Made by a program: the position numbers and the translations under genes. Source: Mesorhizobium sp. CU3 (GTDB lineage: Bacteria > Pseudomonadota > Alphaproteobacteria > Rhizobiales > Rhizobiaceae). From it: 64,000 nucleotides of DNA. Each line of letters opens with the position of its first letter. The stretch's first letter is position 1. The notes below the pieces were generated by a model. The model ran no database searches. It saw only the letters and a list, made by a program, of their open reading frames with translations, and was not told where the DNA came from. Shown piece by piece: positions 35,010 through 43,421 of the stretch. The DNA lies in the NCBI RefSeq assembly GCF_006442965.1, contig NZ_VFWX01000006.1, positions 186,001-250,000 of the forward strand, read 5' to 3'.

Positions 35010-35921
35010 TCAGGCCTTGCGCTCGTGCACGTAGAATCCGGCGCCTTCGGCGAGTTTCTTCAGATTGCGATACCCCATCGTCGCATAGGTCAAGGGATGC
35101 GCCTTGGCCGGGTCCTGCTCGGCCTCGACAACCAGCCAGCCGGAATAGCCCTGGTCGGCGAGGATCTTGAGCAGCGTCGCATAGTCGAGCGACCCATCGC
35201 CTGGCACCGTGAAGATACCCTCCATCACCGCGCCCATGAAGCTCATGTCTTTCTCGCGCGCCTTCTTCAGCATCGCCGGGCGCACATCCTTGCAATGCAC
35301 GTGGACGACGCGCTCGACATGCCGGCGCAACAGCCGTTCCGGGTCGCCGCCGGAAAAGGCGCAGTGGCCGGTGTCGTAGAGCAGCCCGACCGCCTCGCCG
35401 GTATTGTGCATCAGCCTGCCGATCTCGTCGTCGGTCTCGACGATGGTGCCCATGTGGTGATGGAAGGCCATGCCGACGCCGAAATCAGCAAAACGTTCGG
35501 CGAGCCGGGTGATCTTTTCGCCGTAGGGCTTCCACTCCCCGGCAAGAAGCTTCGGCCGCTGCGAGATCGGATCGTGGATCGCGCCATGCCGGCCGCGCGA
35601 GGTGTCTGCATAGACGACATGCCTGGCGCCGAGATCGCGCAGCAAGGTCAGATGCGGCCGGATCGCCTCGAATTCCTCGTCGACATCTTTCTCGCAGATG
35701 CGGCCGTCATACCAGCCGGAAACCAGCGCCAGCCCGTATTGGTCGAGGATGGGCCTGAGCGCGCGGCTCTCGCGCGGAAACTTGCCGCCAAGCTCGGTGC
35801 CGGCATAGCCCGCTTGCGCGGTTTCGCTCAGGCAGGTCTCGAGCGGCGTGTCGCCGCCCAGTTCCGGCACGTCGTCATTGGTCCAGGTGATCGGGTTGAT
35901 GCCAAGTCGAACTGTGGTCAT
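35010..35921 (-). CDS. MocC/IolE-like inosose dehydratase family protein
   Basis: TIM-barrel protein of 303 aa, paralogous to IolE at 6073-6987. Shared signatures are INPITWTNDD, AFHHHMGTIVETDDEI, GLLYDTGHCAFSGGDPE, HVHCKDVRPAML, GIFTVPGDGSLDY and VVEAEQDPAKAHPLTYATMGY. The last is closer to what I recall of MocC, the rhizopine catabolism protein of Sinorhizobium, than to the first IolE. The ATG at 35921 has GGAAAG just upstream, itself directly preceded by a 10-bp hairpin. It is first gene of an operon running to 28507. Likely reaction: dehydration of an inosose or amino-inosose. Confidence 0.88.
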   Translation of the reverse strand: MTTVRLGINPITWTNDDVPELGGDTPLETCLSETAQAGYAGTELGGKFPRESRALRPILDQYGLALVSGWYDGRICEKDVDEEFEAIRPHLTLLRDLGARHVVYADTSRGRHGAIHDPISQRPKLLAGEWKPYGEKITRLAERFADFGVGMAFHHHMGTIVETDDEIGRLMHNTGEAVGLLYDTGHCAFSGGDPERLLRRHVERVVHVHCKDVRPAMLKKAREKDMSFMGAVMEGIFTVPGDGSLDYATLLKILADQGYSGWLVVEAEQDPAKAHPLTYATMGYRNLKKLAEGAGFYVHERKA

Positions 35922-35934
35922 TGCACACTTTCCG

Positions 35935-35958
35935 CCCCGCGGCCGGATGGCCGCGGGG
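35935..35958 (-). promoter_or_regulatory. Leader hairpin before the MocC/IolE-like gene
   Basis: Perfect 10-bp stem CCCCGCGGCC/GGCCGCGGGG with a 4-nt loop, ending 13 bp before the start codon and abutting its ribosome-binding site (minus strand). It could impede or tune translation of the first operon gene. Confidence 0.6.
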
Positions 35959-36218
35959 GTTGGTCTTGGGAGGAGATGGTTTTGGCTTATGGCGGCTGGG
36001 TACGATGCCCCGCCCATTCTTGGTCGAAGAAAAACGCCCTCCCGGCGCCTTGCCCGACTGTATCAGTGTCGACGTCTTACCCCAGCGTCACGATGAGAAG
36101 TCTATCCCGCTCTGTCTCCATCGCGAGGTCCAGTTTTCGAGAAAATGAAGGAACCAGTTGTGCTGGGAGACGGGTGTGGCAGGATGGGCGGATGGGAAAA
36201 TCGATTGTCCGGCGCGAG

Positions 36219-36377
36219 GCGCCCCCCTCTGCCCTGCCCGGCATCTCCCCCACGAGGGGGGCGATCGATTGCGCGCCGGCTTTCGCCAATCACAAGCGCC
36301 GCAGGAAAGAGCGAGGCGGCGAAGCTGCCAATCTCCCCCCTCGTGGGGGAGATGTCCGGCAGGACAGAGGGGGGCGC
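36219..36377. repeat. GC-rich palindromic intergenic element with 43-bp arms
   Basis: The ends GCGCCCCCCTCTG...CACGAGGGGGG and the inverted ...CCCCCCTCGTG...CAGAGGGGGGCGC form arms of about 43 bp with a few mismatches, separated by about 73 bp. Related elements occur at 46261-46439 and, more distantly, 51331-51498. It lies in the 520-bp gap between the divergent moc-like operon and the MocR gene; the rest of that gap shows only the leader hairpin. Confidence 0.8.
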
Positions 36378-36441
36378 GAAAGAACTCGACTTGGAAGGCC
36401 AGCACGCGGCAACCGCATCGCCCTCGGGCGAGGCTAACCCC

Positions 36442-37914
36442 ATGCGCCCCCACCCCAAACCGCAACCCTTCCCCCTCGACATGCTCACCGTGAACCGCGC
36501 CAGCCCCGAGCACCTGTCGCGCCAGCTCTATCACGGCCTCGTCGCCATCATCCGCAACCGCGCGCTGCCCCCGGGCTCCGAGCTTCCCTCCACCCGCGCG
36601 CTGGCCGCCGAGCTCGGCCTTGGCCGCAACACCATCGTCGCCGCCTACGACCAGCTCGTCACCGAAGGCTATCTCGCCAACCGCCAGGGCGCGCGGCCGG
36701 TGATCGTCGACTTGCCTGACGGCCCGCGCGAAACACCGCGCGAGGCGCCCCCGATGCCGCTGCGCGCGCCCTCGCGGCGCGGCGAGGAGCTGCTCAGCCA
36801 GCCCTGCCACCACGGCAGGCCGGGCCACGTCGCCTTCCACCCGGGCATGCCGGATGCGTCGAGCTTTCCCTTCGGCGTCTGGGGCCGGCTGGTGGCGCGC
36901 CGCGCCAGCCATGGCGGCGAGACGCTGTTCGGCACCTATGACGTCACCGGCCACCCGGCGCTGAAGGAGGCGATCGTCGGCTATCTCTACTCCGCGCGCG
37001 GCGTGCGCTGCCGGCCGGAGCAGATCGTCGTCACCACCGGCGCGCAGGCCGCCTTCGATCTCCTGGCGCGGCTTTTGCTCGACCCCGGCGACACCGTCTG
37101 GATGGAAGAGCCCGGCTATTACGGCGCCAAGGCCGCATTCACCGTGGCCGGCGCCAGGATCGCGCCCATCCCGGTCGACCAGGATCGCGGCTGGCGTCTC
37201 GACATGCCGGACCCTGCGCCCCGCCTCATCTATGTGACGCCGGCCTGCCAGCATCCGCTCGGCATCACCATGCGCATGGAGGAGCGGCTGCGCCTGCTCG
37301 ACATCGCCGAGACCGCCAACGCCTGGGTGATCGAGGACGATTTCGACGGCGAATATCGTTTTCAGGGCCGCCCCGTGCCGGCGATCCAGAGCATGGACCG
37401 CTCCGGCCGCGTCATCTATGTCGGCACCTTCGCCAAACTCCTGTTCCCGGCGTTGCGCGTCGGCTTCATGGTGCTGCCCATCGAGCTCGCCGGCCGCATC
37501 GTCAACGCGCTCTCCACCACCGGCCAGTTCGCGCCGCTGCTGTTGCAGGCAGCACTCGCGGATTTCATCACCGAAGGCCATATGAGCCGGCACCTGAAGC
37601 GCATGCGCCGCATCTACGCCCAGCGCCGCCAGCTCTTCCGCGACATCGTCGCCGAGCGCCTGCGCGACGAAATCACCCTCTCACCCGCCGAAGCCGGCAT
37701 CCAGGTGGTGGGCTATCTGAGGGAGGGCATCGACGACATCAAGGTCAGCCACGCGGCGGCAAGAAGAGCGATCAACGTCTCGCCGCTGTCGAAATACTTC
37801 CAGAACACGGCGCCGACGCAAGGGCTGGTGCTGGGCTATGCGGCGTGTGACGCGGCGCAGATGCGGGATGGGGTGGAGAGGCTGGCGCAAGCGATAGGGG
37901 AGGCGCTGGGGTGA
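36442..37914 (+). CDS. MocR-type regulator (GntR HTH fused to aminotransferase-like PLP domain)
   Basis: Regulator of 490 aa. The N-terminal winged helix of GntR type (about residues 20-90, LPPGSELPSTRALAAELGLGRNTIVAAYDQLVTEGYL) is joined to a fold-type I aminotransferase domain (about 125-485). The latter has TTGAQAAFDLLARLLLDPGDTVWMEEPGYYGA, VIEDDFDGEYRF and the PLP-lysine motif YVGTFAKLLFPALRVGF. MocR proteins sense amino compounds or PLP. It is divergent from an operon with MocC- and MocA-like genes, as in rhizopine catabolism loci. The ATG at 36442 begins the conserved protein; upstream in-frame sequence is the palindromic repeat and is excluded. Confidence 0.9.
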   Translation: MRPHPKPQPFPLDMLTVNRASPEHLSRQLYHGLVAIIRNRALPPGSELPSTRALAAELGLGRNTIVAAYDQLVTEGYLANRQGARPVIVDLPDGPRETPREAPPMPLRAPSRRGEELLSQPCHHGRPGHVAFHPGMPDASSFPFGVWGRLVARRASHGGETLFGTYDVTGHPALKEAIVGYLYSARGVRCRPEQIVVTTGAQAAFDLLARLLLDPGDTVWMEEPGYYGAKAAFTVAGARIAPIPVDQDRGWRLDMPDPAPRLIYVTPACQHPLGITMRMEERLRLLDIAETANAWVIEDDFDGEYRFQGRPVPAIQSMDRSGRVIYVGTFAKLLFPALRVGFMVLPIELAGRIVNALSTTGQFAPLLLQAALADFITEGHMSRHLKRMRRIYAQRRQLFRDIVAERLRDEITLSPAEAGIQVVGYLREGIDDIKVSHAAARRAINVSPLSKYFQNTAPTQGLVLGYAACDAAQMRDGVERLAQAIGEALG

Positions 37915-38183
37915 GGGTGGCTCTCGGTCCGCGGTTCAAGGACCATCAGCTCTTGGGCATCCTTAAACCTGTTTCAGGCTGATCAAGCTTGCCCGCGAAT
38001 GCGAGGCGGACGGCACCGCCTTAGGCCGTTAATCCGAAAGGCGTAGCTGAGCTGTCGACGGCTGTCCTAAACATGAGGGGTCAGGCTGCCTAAAAAGCAC
38101 ATGAATGCGTGGATCGATTGCACCGAAATAGCGCCTAAAATGCGCAAGGAGCCGAGCGGCCCCAATTTCCAGCGCAGAGACAA

Positions 38184-38564
38184 ATGGCGGACACTCTCGT
38201 AGAAATCATGACTAAAAAGGCGCGCAAGTTTAGTCGCGAGGAAAAGGTTGCGGCGGTCATGCGCATGCTCGCCGGCGAGAATGTCACCACCCTTTCCGCC
38301 GAATTGAATGTTCTGCGCAAGGACCTCTACAGATGGCGCGCGACCTTTATGGCCGGAGGGCCGCCAGCACTTCGCGGGCCGGGCCGCCCTCCTGCACCAC
38401 ACAGGCAGGTGAAGTCCGGGGCCGGTGCTGCGGAAGCATTGCAGTCCAACGCGCATCGACGGATCGCTGAGCTCGAGCGCAAATTCAGACGGCAGCAATT
38501 TGAGTTGGAGGCGATCCGGAAAGCCCTCCAGCAGTTCAGGCGTCGGCGCAATGACCTCGGCTGA
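38184..38564 (+). mobile_element. Transposase-like HTH/coiled-coil protein (IS OrfA-type), probably a fragment
   Basis: ORF of 126 aa. From residue 9 it reads MTKKARKFSREEKVAAVMRMLAGENV..., a helix-turn-helix of the IS3/IS-OrfA kind, then ALRGPGRPP and a coiled coil (RIAELERKFRRQQFELEAIRKALQQ). This pattern is common in rhizobial transposase-like ORFs from symbiosis islands. No OrfB with a DDE domain and no terminal inverted repeats were found, so it is likely an orphan or remnant. The 269 bp before it (37915-38183) show nothing recognisable. The ATG at 38208 is an alternative start. Confidence 0.6.
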
Positions 38565-39659
38565 ACTCAGCTCCGCAGCTAAAATGCTGCCACGACTTGA
38601 CCGCCGCCGTGTCTGCCAGTCGAGAGAGATCGCAACAACTACCTGCCAACATCTGGCTGCCGGCGGGAACACATGAAAGGCCGACAGGTGATTCGTCGCG
38701 CCGGCCCAACTTAGCCGTGCAGCCACCCGTCTAGGCTTGGCGTGGATTGTCGATAAATAAATTGATCAATCAGGTGTGAACGCTTTCTTAAGCAGTTCCT
38801 GGAAAGTCACGATTTCGCCATGGACGCTTCGCGCGTTCACGATCAGCGTCGAGACGTGCGGGACGCGCTACCAAAAATGTGGGACAGGCGGTGGCACTCC
38901 GGCGTCGCGGTCAGGCCTGCGAGAGCCAGCCGCGGCGGCCCGAATGCCGCAATGCTCATATGCTACCTGTTGGGCCCTAAAATCCAAGGCCTGCGATCGA
39001 GATTGTGCGGCTGGACCGCCCTGCGAGCTGCCCCCCGCGTTCCGCGTGGACCGATTGTGGTCATTCGCCGTCGCATACGATCCTGCTGTGCTCGTGGACT
39101 GTGCCTCCAGGCGACGCGTGAGAGGGCAGACGGCTTAGTGTTTAGGGGGGATCGCCAGGCCAGCAACGCCCGCTGGTGCGTGCCCCTCCACCCCCGCCAG
39201 ATCCGGGCGAGTCCCGGCAAAAACCGTAAGCGCCAGCGATCCGGATCTTGCGTCCTGCCCACCCGACTCGCGAACGAGCGCTGCGCCCTTGGCGAGCATG
39301 CGCCTGAACCGCCGCCACCTGATACCCGACTTACCAGCCGAGTTGCCCTGGGGGTATCGATTTTTCTGGGAAGACTGTCCCCAGTATCGGAGCAATAATT
39401 TAAGGGTCAACACTCAGGACGAGCCCGCGCAGCTGGCGCTTATACGGCAGAGTCGAAACTAACGACATGCGCATTTCGTCGAAGTTGTGACGGCCAACTG
39501 TAATAGTCGGTTACTTCTTGTGAGTTGCGGGTCGAAACAACCGTTCGTTAGTGGGGTCGGCAGTTGGACGACGCCCTTCGCGTTTACCTCTGTTACTCCA
39601 TCAGGCGCACCCCACGACAAAATTGGGCGGAGAAAAATCAAGAAAGAGGTAGTAGCCAC
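38565..39659. other. Gene-poor 1.1-kb stretch upstream of the secretion cassette
   Basis: Several overlapping open frames exist on both strands (for example 38820-39398 plus and 39135-39413 minus), but none has a convincing ribosome site, family motif or codon pattern. The final 250 bp are comparatively AT-rich and probably carry the promoter of the secreted-protein gene, with an AAGAAAGAGG ribosome-binding region directly before 39660. It may be degenerate mobile DNA. Confidence 0.55.
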
Positions 39660-41384
39660 ATGGACACCCCATCAATCACTTCCTTCTCGCCCGACAGCGC
39701 GATTATCGGCGATGGCATCACAAACAAGAACACGCTCACGCTGACCGGCACGGCTGCGGCCAATACCACGGTGAAGGTGTATGACGGCACGACGTTGCTG
39801 GGCAGCGCGACCACAAACTCCAGTGGGGCATGGGACTTCACAACCGGCAAGTTGTCGGACGGCGGTCACAGCTTCACGGCTGCAACCACTGGGGCTAGCA
39901 GCAGCACGACTTCCGGATTTCCCAATGCGTCAACAACTGGCGTGCGTGATGGCGTGACTCTCAAGCCGTCTGGCGACCTCACGATCAACACAGCCGGGGC
40001 TGTTGTCAGCGGCCTTGATATTACCGGCGATGTGGTGATCACCGCCCCGAATGTGAAGCTTGTGGACTGTCGAATCACGGGAAACGTTTCATTCGAGTCC
40101 ACCGGCGCCACGATGGAGTATTGTGATGTTATAGGCCACAATTCATTGAACGCGGTCGATATCAACCCTAATGGTCGCGTAGGACAGGGTGATAATACAA
40201 CCATTCGTTTCAGTGATATCAGCAACGCCGAGAATGGTATCTGGCTTGAAGGGCAGCATGCCATAATTGAGGGCAACTATATCCACAACCTCTCTAATAA
40301 TATGGGTGTCCCCCCCGACGTTGCGCATATTGATGGGATTCAGGTCCCCGGTAGTAATATCGGGGCGACTCCGCTCACGAGCGGAACCATTATACACAAT
40401 ACCATCGACATGACCTCTTTCCCGTCTACTTCGGCTTTCATATCGCTTGACGCGAGCAACATTGAAATATCCAACAATCTTCTCAAAGGCGGGGCCTACA
40501 CTGTCTATTTTTTGGGCCACGGCAGCGGCAACGAGGTATCGAATAACACATTCGACCTTGCAGGCGCATACGGATATGTCGAAGCTGACCCGGGGACAAC
40601 GACGCTTGGCGGAAACATCGACACGACGGGGGCTCTGCTCCCGATCAACACTGATGGTGCAGCGATTGCGGGCTCGCAGGGGGCGACCTCGACGGCCACC
40701 GAAACATCGGCGCCGCTGCTGGTAAAAGTCGATACCGCCGTACCATCGGCCCCGACGATTGTGGCATCGACTTCCGCGGCCGACCTGGCGAAAACGCATG
40801 TCGAGACACTGAAAGGCACCGCTGAAGCCAACAGCACCGTGACGGTCTTCGACGGTACGACCAAGATCGGCACTGCCACTGCCGATGCCAATGGCGCCTG
40901 GAGCTATAGCACCAAGGCGTTGTCCGTCAGCAGCCACAGTTTTACGGCCACTGCGACGGATGTCGCCGGTAACACCGGTAAGGCTTCCTCGGCAGCGGCG
41001 GTTACTGTCTCGGGCTCGACGCCTACGCAGCCAACACCTACCGATCCGGGCCACTCCGGTTCAGAGCATACAATAACCGGGTCGACTCGAAGCGACACCC
41101 TGACAGGCACCACGGGCAACGATCGATTCGTTGGAAAAGGTGGTGATGACACGTTCGTGTTTGCCGCGAACTTCGGCAAGGACGTCATCAAGGACTTCGA
41201 TGCCATCGGACGTCACCATGATACATTGCAGTTCAGCAAGAGCGTCTTTGACAGCTTTGCGAGTGTCCTTGATCATGCGACCCAGGCTGGCCACGATGTG
41301 GTCATCTCATCGGGCTCTGACACCCTTACCCTGAAGAATGTCAAGCTAAGCGCTCTGGACAGCCACGACTTCCACTTCGTGTAG
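39660..41384 (+). CDS. Secreted beta-helix protein with Ig-like repeats and RTX-type C-terminus (type I secretion substrate)
   Basis: Protein of 574 aa without N-terminal signal peptide. Two bacterial Ig-like repeats match each other (about residues 25-80: GTAAANTTVKVYDGTTLLGSA; about 405-465: GTAEANSTVTVFDGTTKIGTA). Between them is a right-handed parallel beta-helix (about 95-330). The C-terminus has calcium-binding RTX-like TGTTGNDRFVGKGGDDTFVF and a serralysin-type domain with FGKDVIKDF and a hydrophobic end DFHFV, typical of type I secretion signals. ABC exporter and HlyD adaptor genes follow directly. Possible roles are adhesion or polysaccharide binding/cleavage; no catalytic residues are identified. 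GC is low here (30 of 60 bases at 40201-40260). Confidence 0.88.
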   Translation: MDTPSITSFSPDSAIIGDGITNKNTLTLTGTAAANTTVKVYDGTTLLGSATTNSSGAWDFTTGKLSDGGHSFTAATTGASSSTTSGFPNASTTGVRDGVTLKPSGDLTINTAGAVVSGLDITGDVVITAPNVKLVDCRITGNVSFESTGATMEYCDVIGHNSLNAVDINPNGRVGQGDNTTIRFSDISNAENGIWLEGQHAIIEGNYIHNLSNNMGVPPDVAHIDGIQVPGSNIGATPLTSGTIIHNTIDMTSFPSTSAFISLDASNIEISNNLLKGGAYTVYFLGHGSGNEVSNNTFDLAGAYGYVEADPGTTTLGGNIDTTGALLPINTDGAAIAGSQGATSTATETSAPLLVKVDTAVPSAPTIVASTSAADLAKTHVETLKGTAEANSTVTVFDGTTKIGTATADANGAWSYSTKALSVSSHSFTATATDVAGNTGKASSAAAVTVSGSTPTQPTPTDPGHSGSEHTITGSTRSDTLTGTTGNDRFVGKGGDDTFVFAANFGKDVIKDFDAIGRHHDTLQFSKSVFDSFASVLDHATQAGHDVVISSGSDTLTLKNVKLSALDSHDFHFV

Positions 41385-41404
41385 AGCCAGCCCCAGGAGC
41401 CATC

Positions 41405-41430
41405 GAGGCGCGATCTCGCGATCGCGCCTC
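41405..41430 (+). terminator. Intercistronic hairpin after the secreted-protein gene
   Basis: Perfect 10-bp stem GAGGCGCGAT/ATCGCGCCTC with a 6-nt loop, 20 bp after the stop and 33 bp before the exporter gene. There is no T-run. It probably stabilises the substrate mRNA or reduces read-through so that the substrate is made in excess of its exporter. Confidence 0.65.
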
Positions 41431-41462
41431 TCCAAAGTAAGCACCTGGCAAAGGCAAGAGCC

Positions 41463-43421
41463 ATGACTGTCTCTGAGGGGCGGGAAATTCCGCCGGCGGC
41501 AAATCTCAATTCGATCAAACTTTCGCGCCTGCGGATGGCAGCCACAGCATTGGCCGCGTTGGCTGGAGGGGGGCGCTCACGCCTTGCAGAGACCAAGACC
41601 TTTTTCGTTGGGGCCCTCGAAGCCCTCCGCCGCCGGGTATTCTCCGGCGACGGCTGGTCGAATGCGAAGTTCGAGGAGCCCCGCTCGGAAATCTCCACAT
41701 TTCTCGTGTCTTGTCGCCGAATCTTCTGGGCTCTCGCCCTGTTCAGCGGCCTCAGCAACCTTCTGATGCTGAACGGCTCTTTTTTCATGCTTCAAGTATA
41801 TGATCGTGTCCTGCCGGGACACAGCGTTCCGACGCTCGTCGCGCTCTTGGTCCTTGCGACGATGCTGTACCTGCTGCAAGGCGGGCTCGATCTGGTCAGG
41901 AACCGGATCAGCGTGCGTATCGGCCGCTATCTCGACGAAAGGCTGGGGCTGCGAGTCTACGACGCGCTCGTCAGGCTACCTCTGAAGACGCGCGGCGACG
42001 GTGATGGCCTGCAGCCGCTGCGCGATCTTGATCAAGTCCGCAGTTTCCTGTCCAGTGGCGGTCCGACTGCCTTATTCGATCTGCCGTGGATGCCGATCTA
42101 CCTGGCCATCTGCTTTCTCTTCCATTTCTGGATCGGTGTGACCGCTCTGGCAGGCGGCGTCGTCCTTGTAGGACTGACGGTTCTCACGGACGCGCGAACT
42201 CGGGGACCGGCCAAGGCATCTTCACGACACGCTGTCTTGCGGAACGCATTGGCCGCGGAAGGAAGGCGTAACGCAGAGGTCCTGCAGGCTATGGGCATGC
42301 GGCGTCAGGCGGCATTGCGCTGGCAGGACGTCAATCAGAAATATCTCGCGGCTCACGAAACATCGAGCGATATTGCAAGCGGGCTTGGCTCAGTCTCGAA
42401 GACCTTCCGCTCGCTTCTCCAATCGTTGGTCCTTTCGGTTGGTGCTTACCTGGTCATCAACCAGGAAGCGACCGCCGGCATAATCATAGCGAGCTCAATT
42501 CTGACGGCTCGCGCGCTCGCCCCGGTTGAAATTGCGATTGCCAACTGGAAGGGATTCATCGCCGCGCGCCAGTCCAGCGAGCGGCTGGATCATCTGCTCA
42601 AACTCCTACCCCGCCAGGAGGAACCGCTTGCATTGCCCCAGCCCACTGGGGCGCTGGCGGTCGAGAACCTCTACGTCGCAGCTCCAGGTTCCGAAAAACC
42701 ACTGCTGTCCAACGTGTCGTTCTCGATGCAAAGCGGCGAGGCGGTCGGCGTGATAGGCCCAAGCGGTGCCGGTAAATCCACCCTTGCGCGGGCGCTGGTA
42801 GGGGTCTGGCCGCATGTGCGGGGCAAAATCAAGCTCGATAATGCCGTGCTCGAGCACCGGTCCTCCGAGTCGCTGGGCAGGCACATTGGCTATCTGCCTC
42901 AGGACATCGAATTGTTCGACGGCAGCATAGCCCTCAATATCGCTCGTCTCGACTTGGCTCGTTTCGATGCGAGCGCGACTGCAGCGGCGATCCTGGACGC
43001 TGCGAAGGCTGCGGGCGTGCACGATCTAATTCTCTCATTGCCCGATGGGTATCAAACGCGCGTCGGTGAGGGGGGAATGGCCTTGTCGTCAGGCCAACGC
43101 CAGCGCATCGGTCTGGCCAGGGCATTCTACGGGAATCCGTTCTTGGTCGTTCTCGATGAGCCGACGTCGAACCTGGATTCCGAGGGCGAGGATGCGCTGA
43201 CGGAAGCGATCCTGAGTGTTCGGCGTCGTGGTGGCATCGCCGTCGTGGTCGCCCATCGGCCAAAGGCACTTGAAGGTGTCAGTCACGTCCTGGTCGTCGG
43301 CGATGGCAATGTGCAATCATTCGGGCCAAGGGAAGAGGTACTAAGAAGGGTCTTGCATCCGGCCGTACCGCTGAGGGTGGTTGCCGAGGGCAAGGGAGGG
43401 GCGCAGTGGAAGGCGAACTGA
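41463..43421 (+). CDS. Type I secretion system ABC exporter (PrtD/HlyB-like permease-ATPase)
   Basis: Inner-membrane exporter of 652 aa. An unusual N-terminal extension of about 75 residues precedes the six-helix membrane domain (from FLVSCRRIFWALALFSGLSNLLMLNGSFFMLQVYDRVLPG). The ATPase domain has Walker A GPSGAGKST, signature LSSGQRQR and Walker B LVVLDEPTSNLD. No C39 peptidase domain is present, so it is the PrtD/AprD type that exports RTX proteins with uncleaved C-terminal signals. It follows the beta-helix substrate gene and overlaps the adaptor gene by 16 bp. No TolC-type outer-membrane gene lies in the window. Confidence 0.93.
   Translation: MTVSEGREIPPAANLNSIKLSRLRMAATALAALAGGGRSRLAETKTFFVGALEALRRRVFSGDGWSNAKFEEPRSEISTFLVSCRRIFWALALFSGLSNLLMLNGSFFMLQVYDRVLPGHSVPTLVALLVLATMLYLLQGGLDLVRNRISVRIGRYLDERLGLRVYDALVRLPLKTRGDGDGLQPLRDLDQVRSFLSSGGPTALFDLPWMPIYLAICFLFHFWIGVTALAGGVVLVGLTVLTDARTRGPAKASSRHAVLRNALAAEGRRNAEVLQAMGMRRQAALRWQDVNQKYLAAHETSSDIASGLGSVSKTFRSLLQSLVLSVGAYLVINQEATAGIIIASSILTARALAPVEIAIANWKGFIAARQSSERLDHLLKLLPRQEEPLALPQPTGALAVENLYVAAPGSEKPLLSNVSFSMQSGEAVGVIGPSGAGKSTLARALVGVWPHVRGKIKLDNAVLEHRSSESLGRHIGYLPQDIELFDGSIALNIARLDLARFDASATAAAILDAAKAAGVHDLILSLPDGYQTRVGEGGMALSSGQRQRIGLARAFYGNPFLVVLDEPTSNLDSEGEDALTEAILSVRRRGGIAVVVAHRPKALEGVSHVLVVGDGNVQSFGPREEVLRRVLHPAVPLRVVAEGKGGAQWKAN

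Noticed and set aside
33915..36437. An 840-codon plus-strand frame opposite the MalK-type, MocC-like and MocR leader regions
   Set aside because: Composition is Arg/Asp/His-rich shadow sequence with no motif, antisense to two clear genes.
38820..39413. Overlapping frames of 90-190 codons on both strands
   Set aside because: No ribosome site or family pattern, biased composition; kept only as part of a gene-poor region.
39479..39491. Sequence TCGAAGTTGTGAC, similar to TCGAACTTGTGAC in tRNA-Arg (44865-44877), as a possible attachment-site duplicate
   Set aside because: Only 13 bp with a mismatch, not extending into the tRNA 3' end; too short to support an integration site.
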